Source: DASUPK01 sp963695805
GTDB lineage: Bacteria; Actinomycetota; Thermoleophilia; Solirubrobacterales; 70-9
DNA length: 64,000 bases
Direction: 5' to 3'
Assembly (NCBI GenBank): GCA_963695805.1
Contig: CAVOHV010000005.1
Span: 372,001-436,000 of the forward strand
The position numbers and the translations under genes were made by a program. Shown here in pieces: positions 34,629 through 43,484 of this stretch (the first letter of the stretch is position 1; each line of letters starts with the position of its first letter). Under the pieces are notes generated by a model that had not been told where the DNA came from, made no database searches, and worked only from the letters and a program-made list of their open reading frames with translations.

Positions 34629-35693
34629 TTAGAAGAGGCTTGCCATCCCCTCCGGGACGGGCAGTCCGAGATGTTCGTACCCCCGCTCCGTCAGGACACG
34701 GCCGCGGGGCGTCCGCTTGATCAGGCCCTGCTGGAGGAGGTACGGCTCGAAGACATCCTCGATCGTGTCGGCCTCCTCGCCGATCGCGACGGCAAGGGTG
34801 GAGAGCCCGACGGGCCCGCCGGCAAATTTGGATGCCATCAACTCGAGCAGCTGGCGGTCATGGCGGTCGAGGCCCATCCGGTCGACCTCGAGCATCTCGA
34901 GCGCGTCCGCGGCGAGCTCCTGGTCGACGCGGCCGCGCCCCTTGACCTCCGCGAAGTCCCGCACCCGTCGCAGCAGGCGATTCGCGACCCGGGGGGTGCC
35001 ACGCGCACGCCCGGCGATCTCCTCCGCGCCCTCCTCGTCCACCTCGATGCCGAGGATCCCGGCGGAACGAAGGACGATCTGGCGAAGGTCGACCGCGTCG
35101 TAGTGCTCGAGCCGGTGGGAGACGCCGAAGCGGTCCCGGAGCGGAGTGGTGAGCAGCCCGGTGCGAGTCGTCGCCCCGATCAGAGTGAACGGCGGCAGGT
35201 CAAGGGTGACGGTGCGGGCGCCCGCCCCCTGGCCGAGGACGACCGGCAGGCGGCGGTCCTCCATCGCCGGGTAGAGGGTCTCCTCGACCGCCCGGCCGAG
35301 GCGGTGGATCTCGTCGATGAAGAAGACGCTGCCCGGCTCGAGGCCGGTGAGGAAAGCCGCGATGTCAGCCTTTCGCTCCAGCGCAGGCCCGGCTGTCTGC
35401 ACCATCGGCGCTTCGAGCTCGGCGGCGATGATGTGCGCGAGCGAGGTCTTGCCGAGCCCGGGCGGTCCAGCCAGCAGAACGTGGTCGAGCGGCTCGCCGC
35501 GGCGACGGGCGGCCTCCATGAAGATCGCGAGCTGCTCGGTGACCTGGACCTGGTTCACGAAGTCAGCGAGTTTCGGCGGCCGCAGCGAGCGGTCGAAGTC
35601 GTCTTCCGCCCCCACCGCTCGAGCATCGTGAATGACGATCTCCTCGCCATCCTCGATGCCGGGGGTGCGGATCCCCTTACCCGGCTCCGTCAA
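34629..35693 (-). CDS. ruvB: Holliday-junction branch-migration helicase RuvB
   Basis: The 354-residue AAA+ motor has 'LRPPKLADFVNQ', Walker A GPPGLGKTSLAH near residue 76, Walker B SVFFIDEIHRLG, sensor I 'LIGATTRTGLL' and the C-terminal winged helix ('TPRGRVLTERGYEHLG'). Hexamers of RuvB pump DNA through the RuvA-bound junction. An extra N-terminal segment of about 20 residues precedes the usual start. It follows ruvA by 40 bases. Confidence 0.97.
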   Translation of the reverse strand: MTEPGKGIRTPGIEDGEEIVIHDARAVGAEDDFDRSLRPPKLADFVNQVQVTEQLAIFMEAARRRGEPLDHVLLAGPPGLGKTSLAHIIAAELEAPMVQTAGPALERKADIAAFLTGLEPGSVFFIDEIHRLGRAVEETLYPAMEDRRLPVVLGQGAGARTVTLDLPPFTLIGATTRTGLLTTPLRDRFGVSHRLEHYDAVDLRQIVLRSAGILGIEVDEEGAEEIAGRARGTPRVANRLLRRVRDFAEVKGRGRVDQELAADALEMLEVDRMGLDRHDRQLLELMASKFAGGPVGLSTLAVAIGEEADTIEDVFEPYLLQQGLIKRTPRGRVLTERGYEHLGLPVPEGMASLF

Positions 35694-35733
35694 CGCTCCG
35701 CCTCCTCAGCTTCGCCTCCGGGGGCTACGCGAA

Positions 35734-36333
35734 TCACGCGGCCTTGGCCCCCGCGGCACTGCGGAGCGCCGACTGGACGATCTCCTCGGGGCTCTCGCCC
35801 TCGGCCGCGGAGAGCAACTTCTCCGCCTCGGGCGGCGTGTAGCCGAGGTTGAGCAGGCCCTCGCGGGCCAGCGAACGAGGGTCCTCCTCGCCGGCGGGCG
35901 ACGGCGCCGCATCGGCGTCCCCCTCGATCTCCCCGGCCACCTTCTCACGCAGCTCGACGATGATCCGCTCAGCCGTCCGCTTGCCGATTCCCGGGACGGC
36001 CTGGAAGCGCTTCGCGTCACCGGCGGCGATCGCCCGCAGGAGCTCGCGCACTGGTCCACCCGAGAGCACGGCCATCGCCACCTTGGGGCCCACCCCCCCG
36101 ACCGAAATCAGATGGAGGAAGAGGTCCCGCTCCTCCTCGCTCGCGAAGCCGTAGAGGCTGAGGGAGTCCTCCCGCGCCACCAGGTGGGCGTGCAGGGTGG
36201 CCCGCTTGCCGCGGGCGGGCACCGACTTGAGCGTCTCGGCGGAGACGGCCAGGTAATAGCCGACGCCGTTGGCGTCGATGACGACGTGGTCGGGACGGCG
36301 AACGAGTACCTCGCCGCTGACTGAGGCGATCAT
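35734..36333 (-). CDS. ruvA: Holliday-junction-binding protein RuvA
   Basis: The 199-residue protein starts 'MIASVSGEVLVRRPDHVVIDANGVGY' (OB domain), has paired helix-hairpin-helix motifs ('LISVGGVGPKVAMAVL', 'FQAVPGIGKRTAERII') and a C-terminal RuvB-binding three-helix domain ('ALREGLLNLGYTPPEAEKLL' type). It recognises four-way junctions and loads RuvB. It lies between ruvC and ruvB in the conserved order. Confidence 0.96.
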   Translation of the reverse strand: MIASVSGEVLVRRPDHVVIDANGVGYYLAVSAETLKSVPARGKRATLHAHLVAREDSLSLYGFASEEERDLFLHLISVGGVGPKVAMAVLSGGPVRELLRAIAAGDAKRFQAVPGIGKRTAERIIVELREKVAGEIEGDADAAPSPAGEEDPRSLAREGLLNLGYTPPEAEKLLSAAEGESPEEIVQSALRSAAGAKAA

Positions 36334-36366
36334 GTCTCGGGATTCTGGGCCGGGAACCGGATGCCT

Positions 36367-36915
36367 TTAACCCGCCATTTGCTGGCGCGCCGGTACGGCC
36401 GGGGCGCCGCCGGCTGGCCTCAGCCCGAAATGCTCCCCGGAGCGCGCGACGGCCGTGCCCGCGTGGCAGATGGCAACCGCGAAGGCGTCGGCGGCGTGAT
36501 CGGGGGACGGCGGCTCGGGGAGTCCGAGCAGGTTCGCGACCATCCGCTGCACCTGTGCCTTGTCCGCCGAGCCGGAGCCGCAGACGGACTTCTTGACCGC
36601 CTGAGGCGTGTAGTCGAAGCAGGGGACTGCGTGCCTGGCAGCCGCCAACATGGCGACCCCGCGCGCCTGTCCCACGGCCAGCGCTGAGGAGACGTTCTTG
36701 CCGAAGAACAGGTCCTCCAGCGCCATCGCCTTCGGCTCGTGCCAGCGAATCAGCTCACCGAGCGCCTCGTGCAGCCTGCCCAGCCGCTGTTCGACACGCA
36801 GGTTCTCAGCGGTCTCGATCACACCCCCGTCGAGCGCCACCATGCGCTCCCCGGCGGTGCGGACCACACCGAACCCGGTGTTCGCGATACCCGGATCGAT
36901 GCCGATGACGATCAC
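36367..36915 (-). CDS. ruvC: Crossover-junction endonuclease RuvC
   Basis: The 182-residue resolvase has the four acidic residues of its RNase-H-like site: Asp in VIGIDPGIANTG (residue 7), Glu in MALEDLFFGKN, and the pair in the C-terminal 'DHAADAFAVAICH'. It nicks Holliday junctions symmetrically. It lies 42 bases after yebC and starts the ruvCAB set; the last 20 residues are a non-conserved Ala/Pro-rich tail. Confidence 0.96.
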   Translation of the reverse strand: MIVIGIDPGIANTGFGVVRTAGERMVALDGGVIETAENLRVEQRLGRLHEALGELIRWHEPKAMALEDLFFGKNVSSALAVGQARGVAMLAAARHAVPCFDYTPQAVKKSVCGSGSADKAQVQRMVANLLGLPEPPSPDHAADAFAVAICHAGTAVARSGEHFGLRPAGGAPAVPARQQMAG

Positions 36916-36957
36916 GCCCTTTCATTCTCGGACGGTGGGCGGATGTCCTTTATGCAA

Positions 36958-37713
36958 TCAGGAAGCCGCGGCGGCCTTCTCGAGGATCTCCTCCGCCACA
37001 TCGAAGTTGGCGTGCACGGAGTCGACGTCGTCCTGCTCTTCGAGCGCGTCCATCAGGCGGAGCAGCGCCGGCGCGTCCCTCTCCCCCACCTCGACCGTGC
37101 TCTTCGGCTCCATGGAGAGCTCGGCGGACTGGACCTCTACCCCGGCGTCCTCGAGAGCCGAGCGAACGACAGCGAGATCGGTGGCAGCGGTGGTGACCTT
37201 GATCAGGTCGCCGTCCTCGGTCACGTCCTCCGCGCCCGCGTCGATCGCCGGCATCAGGTCGTCCTCGCTGTAGCGGTCTCCGTCCACCAGGATCACGCCG
37301 CGGTTCTCGAACTGCCAGGCGACCGAGCCCGGCTCGCCGAGGCTGCCGCCGTGCCGCTCGAAGGCGTGTCGAACCTCCGCCCCGGTCCGGTTGCGGTTGT
37401 CGGTCAGAGCCTCGACCATGATCGCCGCGCCGCCGGGGCCGTAGCCCTCGTAGGTGACGCTCTCGATCGCGGCCGCATCGGCGCCGGCCCCGGTCCCGCG
37501 GTCGATCGCCCGCTGGATGTTGTCCTTGGGCATCGAGGCGTCGCGGGCCCTCTGGACGGCCAGGCCGAGGGCCGGGTTGGCGTCTGTGTTGCCGCCGCCG
37601 TCCCGCGCGGCGACGGTGATCGCCCGCGCGAGCTTCGTGAAGAGCTTGCCGCGCTTCGCGTCCGCTGCGCCCTTCTTGTGCTTGATCGAGGACCACTTGG
37701 AGTGACCGGACAT
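36958..37713 (-). CDS. yebC: YebC/PmpR-family protein
   Basis: The 251-residue protein begins with the family signature 'MSGHSKWSSIKHKKGAADAKRGKLFTKLARAI', quoted here only by its ends (residues 1-32). It continues 'MPKDNIQRAIDRGTGA' and 'YEGYGPGGAAIMVEALTDN'. Family members bind DNA as regulators near ruv genes, and some act on ribosomes at proline stretches. The position directly upstream of ruvC is conserved across bacteria. Confidence 0.95.
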   Translation of the reverse strand: MSGHSKWSSIKHKKGAADAKRGKLFTKLARAITVAARDGGGNTDANPALGLAVQRARDASMPKDNIQRAIDRGTGAGADAAAIESVTYEGYGPGGAAIMVEALTDNRNRTGAEVRHAFERHGGSLGEPGSVAWQFENRGVILVDGDRYSEDDLMPAIDAGAEDVTEDGDLIKVTTAATDLAVVRSALEDAGVEVQSAELSMEPKSTVEVGERDAPALLRLMDALEEQDDVDSVHANFDVAEEILEKAAAAS

Positions 37714-37745
37714 GGCCTCGATTCTAAGAGCGTCTTCGGGAACGA

Positions 37746-37771
37746 AACGGGGCGCCCGAAGGCGCCCCGTT
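37746..37771 (-). terminator. Strong UUCG-loop terminator hairpin
   Basis: An 11-pair perfect stem, core ACGGGGCGCC/GGCGCCCCGT, is closed by TTCG as read on the minus strand and followed by TTCGTTC. It lies between the stop of the P-domain gene and the yebC start, so it probably ends that transcript and isolates yebC-ruvCAB. Confidence 0.8.
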
Positions 37772-37794
37772 CCCCGCTCCCTGCCGAGCGAGCC

Positions 37795-38412
37795 TTATTT
37801 GTCCGGGTTGGTCGTCTTGATCTGCAGGTACCAACACGCGAGCGTTCCCGCCGGGTGCGCGTTGTCGTCGTCCTCGACCAGCAGCGACCAGGCCGCATTG
37901 GTCGCCTTCTTGTCCCCGAGCCCGGTCAGCTGGTTGAGGCTCTCGATCGGGGCGAAGAACCCCGCAAACGGAGCCTGCAGCCCCGGCGTGTCGATCCGGG
38001 TCGGCGTGTTGCTGTCGAACGTCGTGAACGTCCCAGCGCAGCTCGCCGGTCCGGCGCCGTAGTTGTTGCCGTCGCCGCCGACGTCGTGCGAGAGGTTGAT
38101 CACGCCGCGAGGGCTCGCCAGGTAGATCTCGATGTCCTTGGCGAACGGATGCTGAATGCGCACGCCCACGTTGACGTGCTTGATCTTCCCTCGCGGGTTG
38201 AGACCCTTGACGTGGATGACCGAGCGGGCGAGCTGCGTCGCCTGCCCGGCCCCGTCGGGGATCGGGATCGCGAGGCCGCCGTTCGGAGCGCCGACCCCGA
38301 CCTCATAGGTCTTGGTCACCACCTTCTTCCTTGCCTGCGCCGCCGGAGCGGCCGCGACGAGACTCACCGCTAGCGCGGCGACCGCGATCAGGCCAAGCTT
38401 CCGTCCCATCAT
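37795..38412 (-). CDS. Secreted protein with a proprotein-convertase P-domain-like fold
   Basis: The 205-residue product has a signal peptide (LIAVAALAVSLVAAAPAAQA, cleavage near 27). The rest is one beta-sandwich with P-domain features: 'IHVKGLNPRGKIKHVNVGVRIQHPFAKDIEIYL' (extent about residues 60-92), 'SPRGVINLSHDVGGDGNNY', and a closing 'WSLLVEDDDNAHPAGTLACWYLQI'. P-domains usually accompany subtilisin-type proteases, but no protease domain is attached here. AGGAGG five bases before ATG 38412 fixes the start. A strong terminator follows. Confidence 0.82.
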   Translation of the reverse strand: MMGRKLGLIAVAALAVSLVAAAPAAQARKKVVTKTYEVGVGAPNGGLAIPIPDGAGQATQLARSVIHVKGLNPRGKIKHVNVGVRIQHPFAKDIEIYLASPRGVINLSHDVGGDGNNYGAGPASCAGTFTTFDSNTPTRIDTPGLQAPFAGFFAPIESLNQLTGLGDKKATNAAWSLLVEDDDNAHPAGTLACWYLQIKTTNPDK

Positions 38413-38503
38413 CTGTCCCTCCTTATGAGGACTCGATCTCCCCCAGCCGAGCACCTGCCGATTTGTGAGCAGTAAACCCGCGTTCCGGCGGGGGGTTGCG
38501 GCC

Positions 38504-39608
38504 CTACACCACGAACTGGCCGTCGCGTTGCAGCGCCTCGCCGTCGACCTCGATCTGACCGCCCTTGCGCAGATCGCAGATCATGTCCCAGTGGATGGCG
38601 GACTCGTTGAGGCCGCCGGTCTCGGGATATGAGCGGCCGACGGCGAGGTGGACGGTGCCGCCGATCTTCTCGTCGAGCAGGATCTCGCCGGTGCCGTCGG
38701 TGATCCCGTAGTTGGTGCCGATGCCCAGCTCGCCGAGGCGGCGCGCGCCGTCGTCCGTATCGAGCATCTCGACCAGGAAGTCCTCGCCCTTCTCGGCGCT
38801 CGCATCCACGCACCTTGCCGCCCTCGAAGCGGAAGTGAACCCCCGACACCTCGCGACCGGCGTAGCTCGCCGGCAGGTGAAAGCTGATCTCGCCCTCGGC
38901 CGAGTCCTCGACAGGGCCCGTGAAGAACTCGCCGTCGGGCATGTTGTGCTTCCCGTCCGCGGCAATGAACGTGCGGCCCTCGATGCCGAGGCGCAGGTCC
39001 GTCCCGTCGCCGGTCACATGGACCTCGGAGCGGCCCTGGATCCAGTCCGAAAGCCTCTTGGTCTCCTCGGACTGGCGCGCCCAGGCGCCGACGGGGTCGT
39101 CATCGGTCGCGAGGCAGGCCCCGTAGTAGAAGTCCTCGTACGCGCTCAGCGACATCCCGGCCTCCGAGGCGTAGGCGTGGGTCGGAAACAGGGTGAGAGC
39201 CCAGCGGTAGGTGCCCTCGGCGCTCCGCTCCATCGCCCGCTTCATCAGCCGCTGGGTCGCGGCCTGGCGCTTCGCCTGTCGCTCTGGCGGCACCTGGGAG
39301 AGCGCGCGGGTGTTCTGGCTCGCCATCACCGCGATCCTGACGTCGGCGTTCTCCACCGCCCACTCCGCGATCGGCGAGATCCAGTCGAGCTGCGGGTCGG
39401 ACGCGTGCTCGAAATACGTCGCCGACTGACCCTCCAGCGCCATGTTCACGATCGGGTTGCCGCCGGCGCGAAGGACCTCCTCGTAGACGGCGTGGAGCAA
39501 GGGCTCCGCGGCGGACTCGCCCTCGATCGTGCAGACGTCGCCCTCGTTCACGCCGGTTGAGTAGCGGACGAGGATCTGGGCAAGCGCGGTTACTCGTGGG
39601 TCTCTCAT
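38504..39608 (-). pseudogene. M29-family metallo-aminopeptidase with a one-base frameshift
   Basis: The first 268 codons read a normal M29 aminopeptidase ('RVTALAQILVRYSTGVNEGD...', 'SFHLPASYAGREVSGVHFRFEGGKV'). The frame is then lost, and 'VDASAEKGEDFLVEMLDTDDG...LGIGTNYGITDGTGEILLDEKIGG' continues in another frame to the true stop. Removing one base at about 38810 restores a 367-residue protein of family length with all metal-ligand regions. M29 enzymes are thermostable broad-specificity aminopeptidases using Co/Zn. It may be a sequencing error or a recent inactivation. Confidence 0.85.
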
Positions 39609-39620
39609 CGGATGGGAAAC

Positions 39621-40196
39621 CTAGCGATGCGCTCGACTCTCGGATCGCGACGAAGTGCACATCGCCATGAAGGCGGCGTGCAACCGGCTGTCGTCGGTGA
39701 GCTCGGCGTGGAAGGCGACGGCGAGGACACTGCGGTCCCGGACCGCGACCGGATGGCCCCGGACCTCGGCCAGCACCTCGACGCCGGGTCCGGCGTCCTC
39801 CACCCAGGGAGCCCGGATGAAGACGGCACGGAGGGGCTCCTCGCCGAGCCCCTCGATCACCAGGTCCTCCTCGAAGCTCTGCAGCTGGCGACCGAAGGCG
39901 TTCCGCCGGCAGAGGTAGTCCGCCAGTCCGAGGTGGTCGCGGTCGCAGACGATCATCCCGGCACAGCTTCCGAGGATCGGCATCCCCGCGTCGTGTTGGG
40001 CACGGACTGCCTCGTCGAGTCCCTCGCGCTCCATCCCCATCGAGATCGTGGTCGACTCGCCCCCGGGTATCACCAGGCCATCGAGGCCGTCGAGGTCGGC
40101 GGGCGTGCGGACCTCGCTCGCGTCCGCGCCGAGTGACTCCAGCATCCTGCGATGGGCCTCGAAGTCTCCCTGGATCGCCAGGACGCCGATCTTCAA
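39621..40196 (-). CDS. pdxT: Pyridoxal 5'-phosphate synthase glutaminase subunit
   Basis: The 191-residue class I amidotransferase begins 'MKIGVLAIQGDFEAHRRML', has 'LVIPGGESTTIS', the nucleophile in LGSCAGMIV (near residue 76) and the His of 'AVAFHAELTDD'. It supplies ammonia to PdxS in the DXP-independent PLP pathway. It follows pdxS by 12 bases. Confidence 0.96.
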   Translation of the reverse strand: MKIGVLAIQGDFEAHRRMLESLGADASEVRTPADLDGLDGLVIPGGESTTISMGMEREGLDEAVRAQHDAGMPILGSCAGMIVCDRDHLGLADYLCRRNAFGRQLQSFEEDLVIEGLGEEPLRAVFIRAPWVEDAGPGVEVLAEVRGHPVAVRDRSVLAVAFHAELTDDSRLHAAFMAMCTSSRSESRAHR

Positions 40197-40208
40197 TCGC
40201 GCGACTAC

Positions 40209-41096
40209 TCAAGAACCGCGGCCCTGCAGCAGGCCGCCATCGGCCGCCAGGGCCTCGATCTCGAGTCCCGGCATCGCGTCGCCGAGCTCCATCGACGCCT
40301 GGGCGACGCGCTCGGGATCGTTGAAGTGGGTCGTCGCCTCGACGATCGCCCGGGCGCGCCTCGGCGGATCCTCGCTCTTGAAGATCCCTGAACCCACGAA
40401 GTTGCCCTCTGCGCCGAGCTGCATCATCAGGGCGGCGTCCGCCGGGGTCGCGATGCCGCCGGCGCAAAAGAGGGGTACGGGAAGCCAGTTGCGCTCGGCG
40501 ACGTCCTGGACGACCTCGAGAGGAGCCTGGTGCTCCTTCGCCGCGGCAGCGAGCTGCTCCTCCCGGAGTGAGGCGAGGTGCTTGATCCCGTCGGTGATCT
40601 CGCGCATGTGGCGGACCGCCTCGACGATGTTCCCGGTCCCGGCCTCGCCCTTCGAGCGGATCATCGCCGCGCCCTCACCGATCCGGCGGAGCGCCTCGCC
40701 GAGATTGGTCGCCCCACAGACGAAGGGAACCTCAAAGGCGAACTTGTCGATGTGGTTTGACTCGTCGGCCGGGGTCAGCACCTCGGACTCGTCGACGTAG
40801 TCGACCTCGAGCGACTGGAGCACCTGCGCCTCGGCGAAGTGGCCGATGCGGGCCTTGGCCATCACCGGAATGGTCACGGCCTCCTGGATCTCCCTGATCA
40901 CCGCGGGGTTCGACATGCGTGCGACGCCCCCCTGGGCGCGGATGTCCGCGGGGACCCGCTCGAGGGCCATCACCGCGCAGGCGCCGGCGTCCTCGGCGAT
41001 CTTCGCCTGGTCGGCCGTGGTCACATCCATGATCACGCCGCCCTTGAGCATCTCGGCGAGGCCAGTCTTGACCCGGAATGTCGCGCGTTCGGCCAT
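40209..41096 (-). CDS. pdxS: Pyridoxal 5'-phosphate synthase catalytic subunit
   Basis: The 295-residue TIM-barrel protein carries 'FRVKTGLAEMLKGGVIMDVTTADQAKIAEDAGA' (quoted by extent, about residues 5-38) with the first catalytic Lys. 'ARIGHFAEAQVLQSL', 'NFVGSGIFKSEDP' and the ADP/phosphate loop complete the match. It condenses ribose 5-phosphate, glyceraldehyde 3-phosphate and ammonia to PLP. ATG 41096 gives the usual family length; ATG 41123 is possible. The gap upstream (41097-41334) shows only a GGGGTCC/GGACCCC hairpin without T-run. Confidence 0.97.
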   Translation of the reverse strand: MAERATFRVKTGLAEMLKGGVIMDVTTADQAKIAEDAGACAVMALERVPADIRAQGGVARMSNPAVIREIQEAVTIPVMAKARIGHFAEAQVLQSLEVDYVDESEVLTPADESNHIDKFAFEVPFVCGATNLGEALRRIGEGAAMIRSKGEAGTGNIVEAVRHMREITDGIKHLASLREEQLAAAAKEHQAPLEVVQDVAERNWLPVPLFCAGGIATPADAALMMQLGAEGNFVGSGIFKSEDPPRRARAIVEATTHFNDPERVAQASMELGDAMPGLEIEALAADGGLLQGRGS

Positions 41097-41334
41097 GCGA
41101 ACCCCATAGTAGAAGGCGGCCATCGCGCGCCTCGTGCCAGGAAGGATGAATCGGGGTTGCCGTGTTTGACTGGTTGGAGGGTGGGCAACCTAGATCTACT
41201 CGCCGCTTGGGGGCGACCCCGGGAGGCGAGCAGAAAACCGAAGATTTGGCGTGATTGTTTTGGGGTCCTCTCCCCCGGACCCCGATGTCAGCCGCAGGTC
41301 CGGATTGCCCCCCGGGCCTGTGGCCGTTCTGTCG

Positions 41335-42204
41335 CTACTTCAGCTTGAAGGCGCGAATCCGGTCCCGGTGCGCCGCCTCGTCACGGGAGTAGACCCCGTG
41401 GGCGAGCGCCTGGACGAGTCCCATCAGAGCGGCGTTCGAGCGGATGTACGAGGGCCCGTTCGACGAGTAGTAGAGCATCAGCTCCGAGTGCTCGGCAACG
41501 TCCGAGAGGGTCGCGTCCGTGATCGACATCGTCCGCGCCCGCCGGTGCCGCGCGAGTTTCAGGGCCCGCAGGACGAGCGGATGGGCCCTGCCGGCGGTCA
41601 GGACCACCAGCAGGGTGTCCTCGTCCATCCGCGAAAGCTTCTGGATGTTGTCCTGGCTCGGTGAGGCGACGATCTCGGCGCGGACGTCGAGCAGTCCGAG
41701 CAGATGGCGGAGGTAGCTGGCGAAGAAGGCCATCTGCTCCACACCGACGATCAGTACGCGTCGCGAAGTGGCGAGCGCCGAGACCGAGGCCTCGACCTGC
41801 TCGCGGGTCAGGCTGCGTGCGGTCTCCTCGATGTTCGAGTAGTCGGCGCCCAGGGACGCCTCGAACTCCGAGTGATCGAAGTTGAAGAGGGCGGCCGCAC
41901 CGCTCCCGGCGTTTCCGTTGGGCGCTCCCTCGGCCACCTTGTGGCGGTACTCCTCGATGGCCGCCTGCTGAAGCTCGGGATAGCCGTCGAAGCCGAGGGC
42001 CTGTGAGAAGCGGACCACCGTCGACGACGAGGTGTTGGCGCGACGGGCCAGCTCCTCGGCCGTCTGGAAGGCCGCCTCGTCGAGGTGGTCGACGATGTAG
42101 CGGGCCACGTCCTTCTGCGAGCGGGAGAAATCGTCGAAGCGCTCGGTGATGAAGTCCGAGAGGCTCTTGCGGGCGGGGTGGGCCTTGGTCGCTGTCCTTG
42201 CCAC
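41335..42204 (-). CDS. RpiR/MurR-family transcriptional regulator
   Basis: The 289-residue protein has an N-terminal HTH of the RpiR type ('FSRSQKDVARYIVDHLDEAAFQTAEELARR...STVVRFSQALGFDGYPELQ', about residues 28-85). A C-terminal sugar-phosphate isomerase (SIS) domain follows ('ATSRRVLIVGVEQMAFFASYLRHLLGLLDV'). Such regulators bind phosphosugars, but the ligand is not evident and no sugar operon is adjacent. GTG 42204 is used, as upstream codons read Arg/Pro-rich non-conserved sequence. Confidence 0.88.
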   Translation of the reverse strand: MARTATKAHPARKSLSDFITERFDDFSRSQKDVARYIVDHLDEAAFQTAEELARRANTSSSTVVRFSQALGFDGYPELQQAAIEEYRHKVAEGAPNGNAGSGAAALFNFDHSEFEASLGADYSNIEETARSLTREQVEASVSALATSRRVLIVGVEQMAFFASYLRHLLGLLDVRAEIVASPSQDNIQKLSRMDEDTLLVVLTAGRAHPLVLRALKLARHRRARTMSITDATLSDVAEHSELMLYYSSNGPSYIRSNAALMGLVQALAHGVYSRDEAAHRDRIRAFKLK

Positions 42205-42266
42205 GGCGGCACATTTCGCTGTCTGAGGGGGTTTCCCTTCATGGAGCGGCTCCGGACGGGGCGCGA

Positions 42267-42674
42267 ATGTGGTTGGATCGCGCGATGGCGCTGGACCGGG
42301 AGCTACGCAGGCTGAACCGCAACATGATCGTGTTCGACCTCGCCCTGGGCACCGGCGCACTGCTCGCACCCTCGGCGACACTGCGGGTTCTCGGACACGA
42401 CGAGCCCTCCGACGACGCCCGGGAGCTGTTTCGGCGCGACGGCCCGATCTGGCTCACCTTCGCCGCTGCTCACCTGGTCGCCTACCGCCGCAACCGAGCC
42501 AAGGACTGGTGGGCACTCTCCTGGCTGCGCGGCACCGAGCTCGCCACGGACATCGTCTGGTCACGCTCGCCCGCGTTCTCCCGGCCCGGGGCGCGCGCCG
42601 GCCTCTGGTTCGCCGGCCTCAGCAACGTGGCGATGACGCTCGGCTTCGGCTACCTGGCCCGGCGCAGCGACTGA
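42267..42674 (+). CDS. Small membrane protein, function unknown
   Basis: The protein of about 135 residues has three or four predicted membrane helices ('MIVFDLALGTGALLAPSATL', 'PIWLTFAAAHLVAYR', 'LWFAGLSNVAMTLGFGYLA') joined by short charged loops with a conserved-looking 'AKDWWALSWLRGTELATDI'. I recognise no family. It is transcribed divergently from the RpiR regulator and converges with the lipoprotein gene. ATG 42285 is an alternative start giving 129 residues. Confidence 0.65.
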   Translation: MWLDRAMALDRELRRLNRNMIVFDLALGTGALLAPSATLRVLGHDEPSDDARELFRRDGPIWLTFAAAHLVAYRRNRAKDWWALSWLRGTELATDIVWSRSPAFSRPGARAGLWFAGLSNVAMTLGFGYLARRSD

Positions 42675-42683
42675 GCGTTCGCG

Positions 42684-43178
42684 TCAGGCGGTCGCCGGGC
42701 TCGTGCTGCAGACCTTGAAGCCAAGTGACCGGGCGAGTTTCTGGCGCTGCGGGGCGTCCCGCGCCACCGCGGCCTGAGCCGCGCCGTAGGTCCTCGTGTC
42801 CTGGTTCTCCGCGGCGTCCTGACCGCGTTTCATCTCGTTGACGACGTGATCGCGGGCGTCGAGATATCGCTCGTAGGCCGACCGCAGCTGATCGGGTGGC
42901 TCCAGGTCGCGAAGCTGTGAGTTTGCCTTCTCTGTGGCGGAGACCAGCTCGCCGGTCTGGGCCGCGGCGACCGAAGCGTTGGGCGGTGGGTGGGCCTGGA
43001 TGCGGTCGAAGCTGTTGCGCTCCTCGCGGCAGGCGGCGTCCGCCTTCTGGACCAACTCGGCGGCGCTGACCTGCTTCGAGCCCCCTCCCCCGCACCCCGG
43101 CAGCACCACGCCGAGAGCGAACGAGATGAGGACTGGGACGATCCAATCGGGCCGCGACACCGGCCGGACTCTAGCCAC
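42684..43178 (-). CDS. Putative lipoprotein with coiled-coil region
   Basis: From GTG 43178 the 164-residue product has a lipoprotein signal sequence (WIVPVLISFALGVVLPGC, lipobox LPGC near residue 28), a Gly-rich spacer and a helical Ala/Glu/Gln-rich domain ('ELVQKADAACREERNSFDRIQ', 'ELVSATEKANSQLRDLEPP'). It ends with a Cys and a short Thr/Ala tail. No enzymatic motif is seen. It would be anchored on the outer face of the membrane. GTG 43160 is a later alternative that would shorten the signal peptide. Confidence 0.7.
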   Translation of the reverse strand: MARVRPVSRPDWIVPVLISFALGVVLPGCGGGGSKQVSAAELVQKADAACREERNSFDRIQAHPPPNASVAAAQTGELVSATEKANSQLRDLEPPDQLRSAYERYLDARDHVVNEMKRGQDAAENQDTRTYGAAQAAVARDAPQRQKLARSLGFKVCSTSPATA

Positions 43179-43230
43179 GGCCGACGCTCGTGCTTCAATA
43201 GGGATACCGGAGAAAGGAGGTGGTCCTAAC

Positions 43231-43275
43231 TTGAATTCCATGTTTGACGGGACGCCGGAGGTGCAGGGCCGCTAG
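43231..43275 (+). CDS. Candidate 14-residue leader peptide
   Basis: A TTG ten bases after the GGAGG of an extended Shine-Dalgarno sequence opens MNSMFDGTPEVQGR and a TAG. An internal ATG exists at the fourth codon. The outstanding ribosome site and the downstream hairpins and terminator suggest it is translated, perhaps with translation coupled to folding of the leader. Nothing is known of the peptide itself; it could equally be a chance frame after a ribosome-binding decoy. Confidence 0.4.
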   Translation: MNSMFDGTPEVQGR

Positions 43276-43452
43276 GCCTGGGCGCTCGGAGGCCCGCCCG
43301 AGCGGGCCGGTCTCCTTCATAGGGCCCAAGGGGCCGTGGGATCGCAACGCGGCGATCCGGCGGAATCCAACCCGGGCACCGGCGAGCAAGGGAGGTGGGT
43401 GATGTCCCGCCCCACTATCAATCCCACGCCCGTTTCAGAACCGCGTAGCAAG

Positions 43453-43484
43453 CGAAGGGCCGCCTCCTCGGAGGCGGCCCTTCG
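43453..43484 (+). terminator. Intrinsic terminator 39 bases before the sulfite-oxidase-like gene
   Basis: CGAAGGGCCGCCTC pairs with GAGGCGGCCCTTCG around a CTCG loop (14 pairs), followed by TCTTTC. On either strand it would be very stable. Its place between the structured leader and the gene suggests conditional termination; alternatively it ends a separate small RNA. Confidence 0.75.

Noticed and set aside
38413..38503. Reading the M29 gene through to 38409 as a 399-residue protein
   Set aside because: The last 130 residues are Arg-rich out-of-frame sequence; the conserved C-terminus lies in the other frame and ends at 38504.
41262..41283. GGGGTCC/GGACCCC hairpin between pdxS and the RpiR gene
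   Set aside because: Seven pairs, but no T-run downstream on the minus strand and no gene ending on the plus strand here; not called a terminator.
43211..43226. A possible 16S rRNA 3'-end fragment on the minus strand
   Set aside because: Only the 16-base anti-SD tail matches; flanking bases are unlike 16S. It is better read as an extended Shine-Dalgarno on the plus strand.
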